From the NCBI RefSeq assembly GCF_018860855.1, contig NZ_JAHKQE010000034.1, positions 22,092-86,091 of the forward strand: a DNA stretch of 64,000 nt, in the 5' to 3' direction. Each line of letters begins with the position of its first letter. The first letter of the stretch is position 1. The notes beneath the pieces are model-generated. The model was not told where the DNA came from, did not search any database, and worked only from the letters and a program-made list of their open reading frames with translations. The stretch comes from Amphritea atlantica (GTDB taxonomy: Bacteria; Pseudomonadota; Gammaproteobacteria; Pseudomonadales; Balneatricaceae). The position numbers were made by a program, and so were the translations under genes. Below, piece by piece: positions 1-8,919 of the stretch.

Positions 1-23
1 GCATAAAGATAAGGAATTGTATC

Positions 24-2126
24 GTGCCACAAGCAATTACTAAGACATTCCAATACGGCAAGCATGAAGTCACTCTTGAAACGGGCCGCGTTGCCCGCCA
101 AGCGAGTGGTGCTGTGCTGGTTACCATGGGTGGTGTACAGGTGTTATGTACCGTTGTGGGTGCTAAATCAGCCCGCGAAGGTCAGGATTTCTTCCCACTG
201 TCAGTTCATTATCAAGAAAAATACTACGCTGTCGGCCGTATCCCAGGTGGTTTCTTTAAGCGTGAAGCGCGTCCGTCTGAAAAAGAAACGCTGACGTCTC
301 GCCTGATCGACCGTCCTATCCGCCCGCTGTTCCCTAAGGGCTACATGAATGAAGTACAGGTTATCTGTACGGTTATGTCTGCGGATAAGATCAACGATCC
401 TGATATCGCTGCGATGATCGGTACTTCTGCTGCATTGTCGATCTCTGGAATTCCATTCCAGGGGCCAATCGGTGGCGCACGTGTCGGTTACACCGAAGCG
501 GAAGGTTACTCGCTGAACCCAACTTACGAAGAACTGCAAACCTCTATGCTCGACATGGTGGTTGCGGGTACATCTGATGCAGTTCTGATGGTTGAGTCTG
601 AGGCTCAGGAACTATCTGAAGACGAAATGCTAGGCGCGGTTGTTTTCGCTCATCAGCAGATGCAAGTGGCGATCACTGCGATCAACGAACTGGTTGCTGA
701 AGCCGGTAAGCCTCGTTGGGAATATGCACCAGAAGCGAAGAACGAAGCACTGATCGAACAGGTTCGCGGTGTTGTCGGTGAAGATATCAACGCTGCTTAC
801 CAAACGGCTGACAAAATGGAGCGTCAAAACGCTCTGGGTCAAGCACGTAGTAAAGTGATTGAAGCGCTGTGTGGTGAAGAGGGTCAACCTTCTGCCGGTG
901 AAGTCTCTGGTATCTTCAAATCACTGGAAAAAGAGATTGTTCGGGGTCGTATCCTTGATGGTCAGCCACGTATCGATGGCCGTGACAGCAAAACTGTTCG
1001 CGGTATTGATGTTGAAGTTGACGTACTGAGCGGTACACACGGTTCTGCACTGTTTACCCGTGGTGAAACTCAGGCGATCGCTACCTGTACGCTGGGTACT
1101 GCGCGTGATTCACAAATCATCGATGCGATCGAAGGTGAACGCCGCGATCCATTCATGCTGCACTACAACTTCCCTCCTTACTCTGTAGGTGAAGCGGGCC
1201 GTATGGGTTCTACTGGTCGTCGTGAGATTGGTCACGGTCGTCTGGCTCGTCGTAGTGTTGCTGCTGTTCTGCCGACACAGGAAGAGTTCCCGTACACTAT
1301 CCGTATCGTGTCTGAGATCACTGAATCTAACGGTTCAAGCTCTATGGCGTCTGTTTGTGGTGCGTCTCTGTCTATGATGGATGCTGGTGTTCCATTGAAA
1401 GCGCCGGTTGCGGGTATCGCAATGGGTCTGGTTAAGGAAGGCGAGCGTTTCACCGTGCTGACCGATATCCTAGGTGATGAAGATCATCTGGGTGACATGG
1501 ACTTTAAAGTAGCCGGTACTGAAGCAGGTGTTACTGCATTGCAGATGGATATCAAGATCACCGGTATTACCGAAGAGATCATGGATATCGCGCTTGAGCA
1601 GGCTTATGAAGCCCGTGCTCACATCCTGAAAGAGATGGCTAAAGTGATTGGTTATGCACGTCCAGAACTGCCGGACAACGCACCTGCCATGACGCTGTTG
1701 GAAATCAATCCTGAGAAGATCCGCGACGTGATCGGTAAGGGTGGTGCAACCATCCGTGCTCTAACTGAGCAGACTGGCGCGACTATCGATATCGAAGATA
1801 ACGGTACAGTTCGTATCTACGCAGCCGATAAAGCAGCAGCGAAAGCCGCTGTGGATAAAGTACGTGAAATCACTGCTGAAGCTGAAGTAGGTAAAATCTA
1901 CGAAGGTAAGGTTGTACGTCTGGAAGAGTTCGGCGCGTTTGTAAACATCCTGCCGGGTAAAGATGGTCTGGTTCACATCTCTCAAATTGCTAACAAGCGT
2001 ATTGAGAAAGTGACCGATTACATCAAGATGGACGACACCGTTAAAGTTAAAGTGATGGAAGTCGATCCACGTGGCCGTATCAAGTTGACCATGCGTGATC
2101 TAGAACAAGATGAGTCTGTAGAATAA
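24..2126 (+). CDS. pnp: polyribonucleotide nucleotidyltransferase (PNPase)
   Basis: PNPase is the 3'-to-5' phosphorolytic exoribonuclease of mRNA decay and a partner of RNase E in the degradosome. The 700-residue protein has the full family layout: two RNase PH-like domains, then a KH domain (about residues 555-615, with the GKGG loop in [14 protein letters not shown]) and an S1 domain (about 620-690, [13 protein letters not shown]). The start is the GTG at 24, preceded by AAGGAA at 11-16. Only 23 bases precede it, so the usual upstream neighbour rpsO would lie outside the window. A strong terminator follows directly. Length and domain content are normal and nothing looks broken. Confidence 0.98.
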   Translation: MPQAITKTFQYGKHEVTLETGRVARQASGAVLVTMGGVQVLCTVVGAKSAREGQDFFPLSVHYQEKYYAVGRIPGGFFKREARPSEKETLTSRLIDRPIRPLFPKGYMNEVQVICTVMSADKINDPDIAAMIGTSAALSISGIPFQGPIGGARVGYTEAEGYSLNPTYEELQTSMLDMVVAGTSDAVLMVESEAQELSEDEMLGAVVFAHQQMQVAITAINELVAEAGKPRWEYAPEAKNEALIEQVRGVVGEDINAAYQTADKMERQNALGQARSKVIEALCGEEGQPSAGEVSGIFKSLEKEIVRGRILDGQPRIDGRDSKTVRGIDVEVDVLSGTHGSALFTRGETQAIATCTLGTARDSQIIDAIEGERRDPFMLHYNFPPYSVGEAGRMGSTGRREIGHGRLARRSVAAVLPTQEEFPYTIRIVSEITESNGSSSMASVCGASLSMMDAGVPLKAPVAGIAMGLVKEGERFTVLTDILGDEDHLGDMDFKVAGTEAGVTALQMDIKITGITEEIMDIALEQAYEARAHILKEMAKVIGYARPELPDNAPAMTLLEINPEKIRDVIGKGGATIRALTEQTGATIDIEDNGTVRIYAADKAAAKAAVDKVREITAEAEVGKIYEGKVVRLEEFGAFVNILPGKDGLVHISQIANKRIEKVTDYIKMDDTVKVKVMEVDPRGRIKLTMRDLEQDESVE

Positions 2127-2144
2127 ACACTCATTAAGTGATTG

Positions 2145-2174
2145 AAAAAGCCCTGCCGATGCAGGGCTTTTTTG
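2145..2174 (+). terminator. Rho-independent terminator after pnp
   Basis: AAAAGCCCTGC, a CGAT loop, GCAGGGCTTTTTT: a GC-rich stem with a T-run on the plus strand, starting 18 bases after the pnp stop. Confidence 0.92.
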
Positions 2175-2221
2175 TGTCTGCTTGGTTTACATTAGGGCAA
2201 TCTTTATTGCCGAGGATTAAT

Positions 2222-2689
2222 ATGAAAAGATTGATAACGATAGTGTCTGTTTTATGGCTAGCCGGTTGTGGCGGTGATGAGGTTGGCGATGTATCGCTTG
2301 GATTACTAACCACTAAAGATATTAAACTGAATGTGCTGGTAGATCCGGTCGTCACCGGTGTTACTTGTCATATTGCCAGCATTGAAGCAGATCTGGATTT
2401 TGCGGACCCCAGTGATTCATCGATTGCTTGTCGTCAAACGGGGCCGATTACAGCGCAGATGATTGCCGCCATTGATCGCTCAAAGGATGGCGAGGTGGTG
2501 TTTCGAAAATCCAAGAGCGTGCTGTTCAAAACCATGAAAGTACGGCGTATTTTTGATCCACAATCACAGACCTTAATGTATCTTTCATACTCAACCAAAG
2601 AGATTAATGGCAGCTTTAAACACAGCCTTTCTACGGTACCGTTATGGGGAACTTCAGCTTATCAACAGCAACAAATCCCCACTCAGTAG
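2222..2689 (+). CDS. creA: CreA family lipoprotein
   Basis: The 155-residue protein is related to E. coli CreA, a conserved envelope protein of unknown biochemical role. Shared landmarks are a VTCH segment, the IACRQTGPI stretch, GEVVFRKSKSVLFKTMKVRRIFD and YLSYSTK, in CreA order. Unlike E. coli CreA it begins with a lipoprotein signal, MKRLITIVSVLWLAGCGG, with lipobox LAGC and Cys17, so it is probably anchored to the periplasmic face of a membrane. The ATG at 2222 is chosen over an earlier in-frame start at 2138 because GAGGA lies just upstream at 2212-2216 and because the signal peptide begins there; the earlier start would read through the pnp terminator. It is monocistronic. Confidence 0.85.
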   Translation: MKRLITIVSVLWLAGCGGDEVGDVSLGLLTTKDIKLNVLVDPVVTGVTCHIASIEADLDFADPSDSSIACRQTGPITAQMIAAIDRSKDGEVVFRKSKSVLFKTMKVRRIFDPQSQTLMYLSYSTKEINGSFKHSLSTVPLWGTSAYQQQQIPTQ

Positions 2690-2693
2690 AGGA

Positions 2694-3044
2694 TTATACG
2701 GCTGATTTGTATTGTTCTAGTCCGGCAATGGATGGTTGATAAGCCCGCTGATCACTTTTGGCTAGCGCACGCAGTAGGCGTCCGGTAATGCAGTTAAAGC
2801 ACTGTGGCCCATTTTGTTGACAGAGAGAGTTAGCGCAGGCGTTGAGCAGCAGTTCGTGAGCTGCTTGTTGCTGTACGCTACGGGTGTTTGAAAACAGTTC
2901 TCGGCAGGTGACTATGCCTAGTTCAAATAGCTCTGTTACTGCGCTGCCGCGCCATTCGGCAATGAGGTGATTAGATACTCCGCTGTGTAGTTTTATCACC
3001 GGTTCTTTGCGTTCTAGCCATGCATCAATTCTCAGGCCATTCAT
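2694..3044 (-). CDS. Small cysteine-rich protein behind a Fur box, function unknown
   Basis: This 116-residue protein matches no family I recognise. It has no signal peptide and no membrane segment. Its C-terminal half holds C70-x4-C75-x6-C82-x2-C85, spacing that could bind iron, zinc or an Fe-S cluster, plus an isolated C47. A near-consensus Fur site ends 24 bases upstream of the start codon (higher coordinates, since the gene is on the minus strand), so expression is probably induced by iron limitation. It stands alone: it converges with creA, only 4 bases away, and the next gene upstream is transcribed in the opposite direction. The coding call rests on the open frame, the ATG, the Fur box and the Cys cluster. 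A role in iron acquisition or reduction is a guess from regulation only. Confidence 0.7.
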   Translation of the reverse strand: MNGLRIDAWLERKEPVIKLHSGVSNHLIAEWRGSAVTELFELGIVTCRELFSNTRSVQQQAAHELLLNACANSLCQQNGPQCFNCITGRLLRALAKSDQRAYQPSIAGLEQYKSAV

Positions 3045-3067
3045 TATTAACTCTCCATTTTTTGAAT

Positions 3068-3086
3068 GATAATGATTCTCATTATG
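3068..3086 (-). promoter_or_regulatory. Fur box
   Basis: GATAATGATTCTCATTATG matches 16 of 19 positions of the classical Fur consensus GATAATGATAATCATTATC. It ends 24 bases from the start codon of the 2694-3044 gene, where bound Fur would block its promoter. Confidence 0.85.
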
Positions 3087-3430
3087 ATTATTTGAGTTAT
3101 TAATGCAATAGCTTTATCAGCTTATTTTTTATTGTGTATTTATTACCCCAACGGCTGAAGCCTACGAGGGCTGAGGCTTAGCGTAGTTGTCCCAATGTTA
3201 TGCACAGGCTTGTGCCGCTAAAGCTGGGGATAACATCAGTGGATAACGTTAATTTATTCGCTTGGTGTAACGCTGTTTTGGCTTTGGCGTGTCAGTCTCC
3301 TAATAGGCTTAACTCATAACGCTAATTGTTCATACATCGCTGCTGATTCTGCTTGTCTGTTATTGTATGCGGCTGAAAGCTAGGTCATGCTTGCGACTCC
3401 GTATCTATTCAGTTGATTTTGGCGGTTAAA
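3087..3430. other. Intergenic region with three DnaA-box-like sequences
   Basis: About 340 bases without a convincing gene. It holds three 9-mers close to the DnaA box TTATNCACA: TTATGCACA at 3198-3206 (plus strand, full match), TTATCCCCA at 3225-3233 (minus strand) and TTATCCACT at 3238-3246 (minus strand), the last two with one mismatch each. A short inverted repeat AAGCCT/AGGCTT lies at about 3165-3180. The promoter of the SnoaL-like gene must lie near the right-hand end, but I see no clear -35/-10 pair. Confidence 0.4.
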
Positions 3431-3814
3431 ATGATCCAAGATTTAGAGGCAAACAAAGCCAATGCGATAGCCTTCTATCGGACAGCCTATTTAGGTGACC
3501 CAAGTGCAGCGGTCGAGACCTATGTTGGTGCGGAATACATCCAACATAACCCAGTTGTTGCGGGTGGTAAGCAAGGGTTTATCGATTATTTTGATGAAAT
3601 GGCGCGAGACTTTCCTGATAAAACCATCGAGTTTGTGCGTGCGATAGCACAAGAGGGTCTCGTCGCATTACATACCCATCAGATTTGGCCGGGTAATGAT
3701 CAATATGTAACGATGGATTTTTTTCGCTTTGATCAGCAGGGCAAAATCGTTGAGCATTGGGACTCTATACAGCGTGTTCCCGTTGACACTAAAAATGGTA
3801 ATCCGATGTATTGA
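3431..3814 (+). CDS. SnoaL-like / NTF2-fold protein
   Basis: The 127-residue protein belongs to the SnoaL-like polyketide-cyclase group of the NTF2 superfamily, small alpha+beta barrels with a cavity. Family landmarks are NKANAIAFYRTAYLGDP, an AVETYVGAEYIQHNP stretch, GFIDYFDEM, VALHTHQIWPG and GKIVEHWDSIQ. Members are usually of unknown substrate and are often annotated as putative aldol-condensation enzymes; the sequence does not reveal the ligand. The ATG at 3431 is preferred to a TTG at 3413 because the family begins near this point. The Shine-Dalgarno (GGCGG) is weak. No signal peptide; probably cytoplasmic and monocistronic. Confidence 0.75.
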   Translation: MIQDLEANKANAIAFYRTAYLGDPSAAVETYVGAEYIQHNPVVAGGKQGFIDYFDEMARDFPDKTIEFVRAIAQEGLVALHTHQIWPGNDQYVTMDFFRFDQQGKIVEHWDSIQRVPVDTKNGNPMY

Positions 3815-3922
3815 TTGACGTGGCGAGGCATACGGAATGTTTGTCGCCTTATTGAGTAAGGGAAGCGAAAGCTTCCCCACTCACGACGAGTCTTCAAGTG
3901 ATTAGCCAGTGACACGAAGGGC

Positions 3923-4600
3923 CTAGCTACTTTGCTTTTCCCGCATCACGCAATAGAGGCGAAAGCCATAGATCGTATATAGGCAGTTTAAAAAGCCAAA
4001 CACGATATCAAATAGGCTGCGCAGTATAAGTGATTCAATGCCCATGGTCTGAAGTAAGGTTTCGATCAGTAGGTTACTGCCGAGGAGTATAACAAACAGC
4101 ACGGCCAGACCATTAAGCAGCGGCCAGAAGTATTCAGAGGTATCTTGCCAGCTGTTTCTTAACGCGTCGGTGGGGCTCGCTTTTTCGATCACGCTGAAGT
4201 ATTCGGCAAATCCCCAGCGGGTCATCACATAGACACCGGGAATAAAAAACAGTAATAGGCCGAGGGCGATACCAAAGGCGCCAAGGAGCTTGGTCAGAAA
4301 GAGCGGCCCCCAACGTTGTAGACCGATCTTTAGAGCCTCTATGGTACTGATAGGCTCTTTGTTGACCACCGACTCGAGGTAGGCGATCGTTGCGCCAGCA
4401 TAGAGTGGGAGAAAAACTAGGCTGGCGAGGTAGAACATCAAGATCGAATCGTTCATCTCGGGGTTTTCTGGATCGACCGATTGCATGGCGGTCATGCTAA
4501 TCAGTGTGATCAGAATAATAAAGGGTAGCTGTATCCGCATAATAGGCTGCATATGGGCGCGGAAGAAGAACCAGGTTTGCTTTAGGTAAGTGGCGATCAT
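3923..4600 (-). CDS. YciC-like inner-membrane protein
   Basis: The 225-residue protein has about five or six hydrophobic segments (roughly residues 22-40, 55-75, 100-125, 160-185 and 190-215) and ends in IYGFRLYCVMRE, close to the C-terminus of E. coli YciC (IYLFRLYMLIR). The mid-protein pattern GLLLFFIPGVYVMTRWGFAEYFSVIEKASPTDALRNSW also follows the YciC/glycerophosphoryl-diester membrane-domain family. Function is unknown; homologues are inner-membrane proteins. It follows rsmC after 20 bases on the same strand and may be the last gene of an rsuA-rsmC-yciC transcript. Confidence 0.65.
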   Translation of the reverse strand: MIATYLKQTWFFFRAHMQPIMRIQLPFIILITLISMTAMQSVDPENPEMNDSILMFYLASLVFLPLYAGATIAYLESVVNKEPISTIEALKIGLQRWGPLFLTKLLGAFGIALGLLLFFIPGVYVMTRWGFAEYFSVIEKASPTDALRNSWQDTSEYFWPLLNGLAVLFVILLGSNLLIETLLQTMGIESLILRSLFDIVFGFLNCLYTIYGFRLYCVMREKQSS

Positions 4601-4620
4601 GCTGTATTTGTCACTCGTGT

Positions 4621-5664
4621 TTAGTGCGGTTGGGCCAGTAGTATCAACTTAAAGCTACCGTTGTCGGCGATAACTTCTATGGTTGAGAACAGTTTTTTGG
4701 CTTTTCGTTCAAGCGGTATATGTAGATTCACCACAAAGCAGGCGATGCCGTCAGATTGTAGATGTCGGCGTGCTGCATTGAGGAAACGGTCGGTCATATC
4801 GCCTTCAACACTGAAGCCTTGATGAAAAGGCGGATTACAGAGTATCAGTGGATAGTGCTGGTCGATCTGTTCGGCGCAATCGGCCACAATCACGTCGCCA
4901 TTAATGCTGTGCTGACGAAAGTTTTCTTCGCAGGCCAGTAGGGCTCCGGCATTATTGTCGGTCGCCGTGATCTTGCAGCCTAGCGGGGCGCAATTCATCG
5001 CCAGATAACCATAGCCACAGCCGAGATCGAGAGCGGTTTCCGGTGGTGTTGCGAGTCGTTCAGTGAATTGCGCGAGTTCTGAAATCAGAAAAGCACTGCC
5101 TTTATCGATCTTATTCCAACCATAGACACCAGGCTTACTGCGGTAGTTGAAGTGCTCATCGCTGGCCACTTCACGTAGCTGAGTGTAATCCTGATCGTCC
5201 AGTAATTCGCTATCGGCAGCGCCCGGTGATTGCAGAATTCCCATCCAGGTATTTTTGTCTAACTTGGATAGCTCCATCTGCCCAGCGAATAGTTTTTTCG
5301 CTTTATCCAGATAGGTTTTAATACCTTCGTTTTTCAATCCCGCGATGCTCAGTGTTCCGCCCGGTTTAAGGATGCGAATCGCTTGATTGATCACATGATG
5401 AACCACGGGTTTCTCTTTCGACACTCGGTAGATAATGTTATCCACACTGTGATCCGCATAAGGGCTGAAATCAAAGTCGGAAAATTGGCTATGCCAACCG
5501 GCGCTGTCTAGTTGCTGACACAGATCGAAACGGTTACTAATGACAGTGACCGCCGGATTTACCTTGCTGGTTTGATTGAGCAGGTTTTCATCGGCAACCC
5601 AAAGGGCTATACCGCTGGCATTATCCAGTTGTGGTTTTAAGAGGGCAAAGGCTGTATCAGTCAT
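4621..5664 (-). CDS. rsmC: 16S rRNA (guanine1207-N2)-methyltransferase RsmC
   Basis: RsmC uses SAM to methylate G1207 of 16S rRNA in the 30S subunit. The 347-residue protein has the two-domain RsmC/RlmG layout: a degenerate N-terminal methyltransferase-like half and an active C-terminal half with the SAM loop DLGCGYGYLA (about 214-223) and the catalytic NPPF motif (LILCNPPFHQG). Length fits RsmC (about 340) better than RlmG (about 375), but the two are related and the base specificity cannot be read directly. Its ATG shares one base with the TGA of rsuA (TGATG), so the two rRNA-modifying enzymes are translationally coupled. Confidence 0.82.
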   Translation of the reverse strand: MTDTAFALLKPQLDNASGIALWVADENLLNQTSKVNPAVTVISNRFDLCQQLDSAGWHSQFSDFDFSPYADHSVDNIIYRVSKEKPVVHHVINQAIRILKPGGTLSIAGLKNEGIKTYLDKAKKLFAGQMELSKLDKNTWMGILQSPGAADSELLDDQDYTQLREVASDEHFNYRSKPGVYGWNKIDKGSAFLISELAQFTERLATPPETALDLGCGYGYLAMNCAPLGCKITATDNNAGALLACEENFRQHSINGDVIVADCAEQIDQHYPLILCNPPFHQGFSVEGDMTDRFLNAARRHLQSDGIACFVVNLHIPLERKAKKLFSTIEVIADNGSFKLILLAQPH

Positions 5665-6353
5665 CAGAACGATTTCGCTTCGGCTTCAGTGAGAAAACGG
5701 TACTCACCCGGTTCTAGGTCATCATCTAAGCGGATCTGACCAATCTGTTCCCGGTGCAAGGCGGTGACTTTGTTACCCATGGCGGCAAACATACGCTTAA
5801 CTTGATGATAACGGCCTTCATGCAGGGTGACTCTCGCCTGAGTAGCAGACAAAATCTCAAGTTCGGCCGGCAGCGTCGGTTTATCTTCGTTACGCAGGGT
5901 AATGCCTGTCGCAAACTGCTCGGCATACTCAGGGGTGATCGGTTCTGCAGTGCTAACGAGATAAACTTTATCGCACTGATGCTTAGGTGATGTAACTCGG
6001 TGCGACCATTGGCCATCGTTGGTGATCAATACGAGGCCAGTGGTGTCGATATCTAAGCGTCCAGCGGGATGCAGATCCCGTATGGTAACTTGGTCCAAGA
6101 GGTCGATAACAGTAGGGTGATCGCTATCTTCAGTCACGCAGACAGTGCCTTGAGGCTTATTCAGCATCAAATACTTCGGGCCAGGGGCCGCAACCTCATG
6201 ACCTTCGAGTGTCACCTGATCATCGCTGAGAACTTTGTAGCCGTGATCCTGGCAAGGCTGACCGTTCACCTCGACATTCTTACATTTGATCTGCCGTTTA
6301 ACTAGGCTGCGGGGTAAACCGGTTGCCTGACTTAGATATTTATCCAGTCGCAT
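5664..6353 (-). CDS. rsuA: 16S rRNA pseudouridine(516) synthase RsuA
   Basis: RsuA converts U516 of 16S rRNA to pseudouridine during 30S assembly. The 229-residue protein begins with an S4 RNA-binding domain (1-60, MRLDKYLSQATGLPRSLVKR), followed by the RsuA-type catalytic domain with YLMLNKPQG and the active-site Asp101 in AGRLDIDTTGL. It ends, as in the family, with a basic HEGRYHQVKRMFAAMG segment. Length equals E. coli RsuA within two residues. It is the first gene of a pair with rsmC, so two enzymes that modify the small-subunit rRNA are co-expressed. Confidence 0.93.
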   Translation of the reverse strand: MRLDKYLSQATGLPRSLVKRQIKCKNVEVNGQPCQDHGYKVLSDDQVTLEGHEVAAPGPKYLMLNKPQGTVCVTEDSDHPTVIDLLDQVTIRDLHPAGRLDIDTTGLVLITNDGQWSHRVTSPKHQCDKVYLVSTAEPITPEYAEQFATGITLRNEDKPTLPAELEILSATQARVTLHEGRYHQVKRMFAAMGNKVTALHREQIGQIRLDDDLEPGEYRFLTEAEAKSF

Positions 6354-6482
6354 TGAATTTCATCTGCCTGTTATCTAAAAAGAGCTAGTATACCGGTACT
6401 CGTCAGAATGCAATAGGGCTGGTAATCAGCTAATATACGCCGTTCCGATATCGATCCATTGCCATTAACTGTGTGACTGCCT

Positions 6483-7319
6483 GTGAAGCTTTTTGTAGAT
6501 AACCTTACCAATGTTGATTTTTCTTACCTACACCCTCAACGCGGCTTGCTGGGCGAGTCCTGGCTAGTGCAGCTAGTGCTCGATGGTGAGCTGAATGAAG
6601 AGGGGATGATTTGCGATTTTGGTATCGTTAAAAAAGCCGTTAAACATTGGTTTGATAATAGTATCGACCATGCGTTAGTGGTGCCGACCGAGATGGCCAA
6701 CCTACATTCAGAGCAGCTGAATGGCGAAACAACGGTTAATTGGCGCTATCCAACAGGTGGTGAGTTCTACTGTCGTTCGCCGGAACAGGCGATCGTGCTG
6801 GTGGATATCGATGAAATTAATGAGCTTAGCTTGGCGGCTTGGTGTAAGGCCCAGCTCTTGGCGCTATTTCCCGATGAGGTGAAAGGGCTCGAGATCAGCT
6901 TTGTACCGGAAACGATCAACGGTGCATTTTATCATTACAGCCATGGCCTGCAGCAGCACGATGGCAATTGTCAGCGGATTGCGCACGGTCATCGTTCGCG
7001 TATCGAAGTCTTTTTAGATGGACAGCGGGATGCGGCGGTTGAGCAGCAATGGGCTGAAACCTTTAACGATATCTATATCGGTACTCGCGGCCACCTCGTG
7101 AGTGCAACCGATGATGAGCATCACTATTGTTATGATGCACCACAGGGAGAGTTTGAAATTCGTTTACCTGCACGTCACTGTTATCTAATTGATACTGAAA
7201 CAACGGTGGAGCAGATCGCCTGTCACCTTGCAGCGCAGGTTAAGTTGTCTCATCCCGATCGAGAGGTGATGGTCAGAGCATTTGAAGGCGTGGGGAAAGG
7301 CGCGATTGCGACGGCCTGA
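6483..7319 (+). CDS. Tandem 6-carboxytetrahydropterin synthase-like (QueD/PTPS) protein
   Basis: The 278-residue protein contains two PTPS/QueD-type folds. Half 1 (1-140) starts with an FSYLHP segment (H17) and keeps the later QueD motif, GMICDFGIVKKAV (41-53) plus IDHALVVP (61-68), but has GES (24-26) where QueD has the zinc-binding HGH. Half 2 (about 148-278) has H154 and the zinc/catalytic motif C163-x4-H168-G-H170 but lacks a DF...LDH motif. The essential residues are thus divided between the two halves. QueD makes 6-carboxytetrahydropterin for queuosine; whether this protein does so is inferred. GTG start at 6483. Single gene, converging with the thiolase gene over a shared terminator. 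Confidence 0.75.
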   Translation: MKLFVDNLTNVDFSYLHPQRGLLGESWLVQLVLDGELNEEGMICDFGIVKKAVKHWFDNSIDHALVVPTEMANLHSEQLNGETTVNWRYPTGGEFYCRSPEQAIVLVDIDEINELSLAAWCKAQLLALFPDEVKGLEISFVPETINGAFYHYSHGLQQHDGNCQRIAHGHRSRIEVFLDGQRDAAVEQQWAETFNDIYIGTRGHLVSATDDEHHYCYDAPQGEFEIRLPARHCYLIDTETTVEQIACHLAAQVKLSHPDREVMVRAFEGVGKGAIATA

Positions 7320-7373
7320 TTTGGGCCTAGCTAGTGGTGAATATCTGACGCATAAAAGCCTGAATGGCAGACA

Positions 7374-7403
7374 TAAAAAAACGCGGCGAGCCGCGTTTTT
7401 TTT
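7374..7403. terminator. Bidirectional terminator between the tandem PTPS gene and the thiolase gene
   Basis: Stem ACGCGG/CCGCGT with a CGAG loop, flanked by seven A on the left and eight T on the right, so it can stop transcripts from both converging genes. Confidence 0.9.
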
Positions 7404-7414
7404 GTTACAACGGT

Positions 7415-8596
7415 TTAGCTACGTTCGATCGCAAGGGCCGTACCCATACCACCACCGATACACAGCGTTGCCAAGCCTTTCTTAGCATCGCGGCGAGCCA
7501 TTTCATGCAGCAGTGAAACGAAGATACGGCAGCCTGAAGCACCGATTGGGTGACCCAGTGCAATCGCACCACCGTTAACGTTAACCAGCGTGGTGTCCCA
7601 GCCGAGTTCTTTGTTAACAGACAGAGCCTGAGCCGCGAAAGCTTCGTTCGCTTCAACCAGTTCTAGATCATCAACAGTCCAGCCAGCTTTCTCAAGGGCT
7701 TTCTGAGTGGCACAGATTGGGCCTGTACCCATGATAGATGGATCAACACCCGCAGAGGCATAAGCTTTGATGGTTGCCAGCACGGGCAGACCCAGTTCAG
7801 CGGCTTTCTCTGCAGAGCACAGAATCACGGCCGCAGCACCATCGTTGATGGTAGAAGAGTTACCAGCGGTTACGGTGCCATCTTTTTTGAAGGCTGGACG
7901 CAGTTTGCCCAATGCTTCTGCTGTGACGCCAAAACGTGGCTGCTCATCAGTATCAAAGACAATGGGGTCGCCTTTACGCTGCGGAATGACAACCGGAATA
8001 ATTTCATCTTTGAACTTACCCGATGTAACGGCTGCTTCAGCTTTGTTCTGAGAGGCGGCAGCAAAAACATCCTGTTCTTCACGGGTGAAACCATACTTGT
8101 CGACAATGTTTTCAGTGGTGATACCCATGTGATAGTCGTTAAACGCATCCCATAGGCCATCTTTGATCATCGTATCAACCATTTTCCAGTCGCCCATACG
8201 GGTACCGTGACGGGAGTTTGGTAGGATATGGCCAGAGATGCTCATATTTTCCTGACCGCCAGCAATGATCATTTCAGCATCGCCACAGCGAATAGCTTGA
8301 GTCGCCAGTTGAATAGATTTTAAGCCAGAGCCACAGACCTTGTTAATCGTCATGGCGGGTACTTCAATTGGCAGACCAGCATTGACCGCCGCTTGGCGTG
8401 CAGGGTTTTGGCCACAGCCACCTGTCAACACTTGGCCAAGAATGACTTCGTCAATTTGATCAGCCGCAATACCGGATTTTTCCAGCAGGCCTTTGATAAC
8501 AATCGTGCCGAGCTCGCTGGCAGGAACGGATGACAGAGAACCATTAAAACTACCTACAGCCGTACGGCCAGCAGCTACAATAACAACATCACGCAT
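7415..8596 (-). CDS. acetyl-CoA C-acetyltransferase (thiolase)
   Basis: Biosynthetic-type thiolase of 393 residues that interconverts two acetyl-CoA and acetoacetyl-CoA. All catalytic residues are present: nucleophile C88 in [11 protein letters not shown]349 in [10 protein letters not shown] and C379 in CIGGGMG. The length is that of PhaA/AtoB enzymes. No phaB, phaC or acetoacetate genes are adjacent, so the pathway (polyhydroxybutyrate, acetoacetate use or general acyl-CoA metabolism) cannot be fixed from context, and I give no symbol. It is transcribed alone and ends in the shared terminator. Confidence 0.95.
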   Translation of the reverse strand: MRDVVIVAAGRTAVGSFNGSLSSVPASELGTIVIKGLLEKSGIAADQIDEVILGQVLTGGCGQNPARQAAVNAGLPIEVPAMTINKVCGSGLKSIQLATQAIRCGDAEMIIAGGQENMSISGHILPNSRHGTRMGDWKMVDTMIKDGLWDAFNDYHMGITTENIVDKYGFTREEQDVFAAASQNKAEAAVTSGKFKDEIIPVVIPQRKGDPIVFDTDEQPRFGVTAEALGKLRPAFKKDGTVTAGNSSTINDGAAAVILCSAEKAAELGLPVLATIKAYASAGVDPSIMGTGPICATQKALEKAGWTVDDLELVEANEAFAAQALSVNKELGWDTTLVNVNGGAIALGHPIGASGCRIFVSLLHEMARRDAKKGLATLCIGGGMGTALAIERS

Positions 8597-8782
8597 GATT
8601 ATTCCTCTTGCTTATAAGATTGCTGCAGAAGTGTAGTCACATAGCGTGACGAATTTATGGCAGGTCAGTCAGTAACCTAACATGGAGTACTCTACAGCTA
8701 TTTTGGTAATCATTTTTATTTGTGCAGTGCAGTACATCATAGACAAAAGGCTACTGCAATGGGGTTAGCCCTAGGAGGTGAC

Positions 8783-8881
8783 GTGAAACATAAAAATTGC
8801 CACCGGCCTGAGAATTTAACAGGAGTTTTACCGATAGCCAAGCAGACTAAAGGTGGAGAAGGTCAGAGAATGGTGTTTTGA
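8783..8881 (+). CDS. Possible 32-residue small protein with a very strong Shine-Dalgarno
   Basis: In the 323-base gap between the thiolase gene and panC, the plus strand carries TAGGAGGTGA at 8772-8781, nearly the perfect complement of the 16S rRNA tail. A GTG at 8783 opens a 32-codon frame ending in TGA at 8879. The product would start MKHKNCHRPENL and is basic, with no membrane segment. The spacing is shorter than ideal, and I know no homologue. The rest of the gap shows only the thiolase upstream region. A chance purine-rich stretch is a real alternative. Confidence 0.2.
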   Translation: MKHKNCHRPENLTGVLPIAKQTKGGEGQRMVF

Positions 8882-8885
8882 AGTT

Positions 8886-8911
8886 CGAGTGCCGCTTTGA
8901 CGCGGCACCCG
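8886..8911 (-). terminator. Hairpin after panC
   Basis: GTGCCGC at 8889-8895 pairs with GCGGCAC at 8902-8908, extended to about ten positions with one mismatch. It lies 9 bases past the panC stop on the minus strand. The T-run is weak, so it may act as an RNA 3'-end stabiliser rather than a full terminator. Confidence 0.5.
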
Positions 8912-8919
8912 AGAATGGC

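Noticed and set aside
7282..7485. 67-codon frame over the shared terminator
   Set aside because: It overlaps the end of the tandem PTPS gene in another frame and reads through the terminator.
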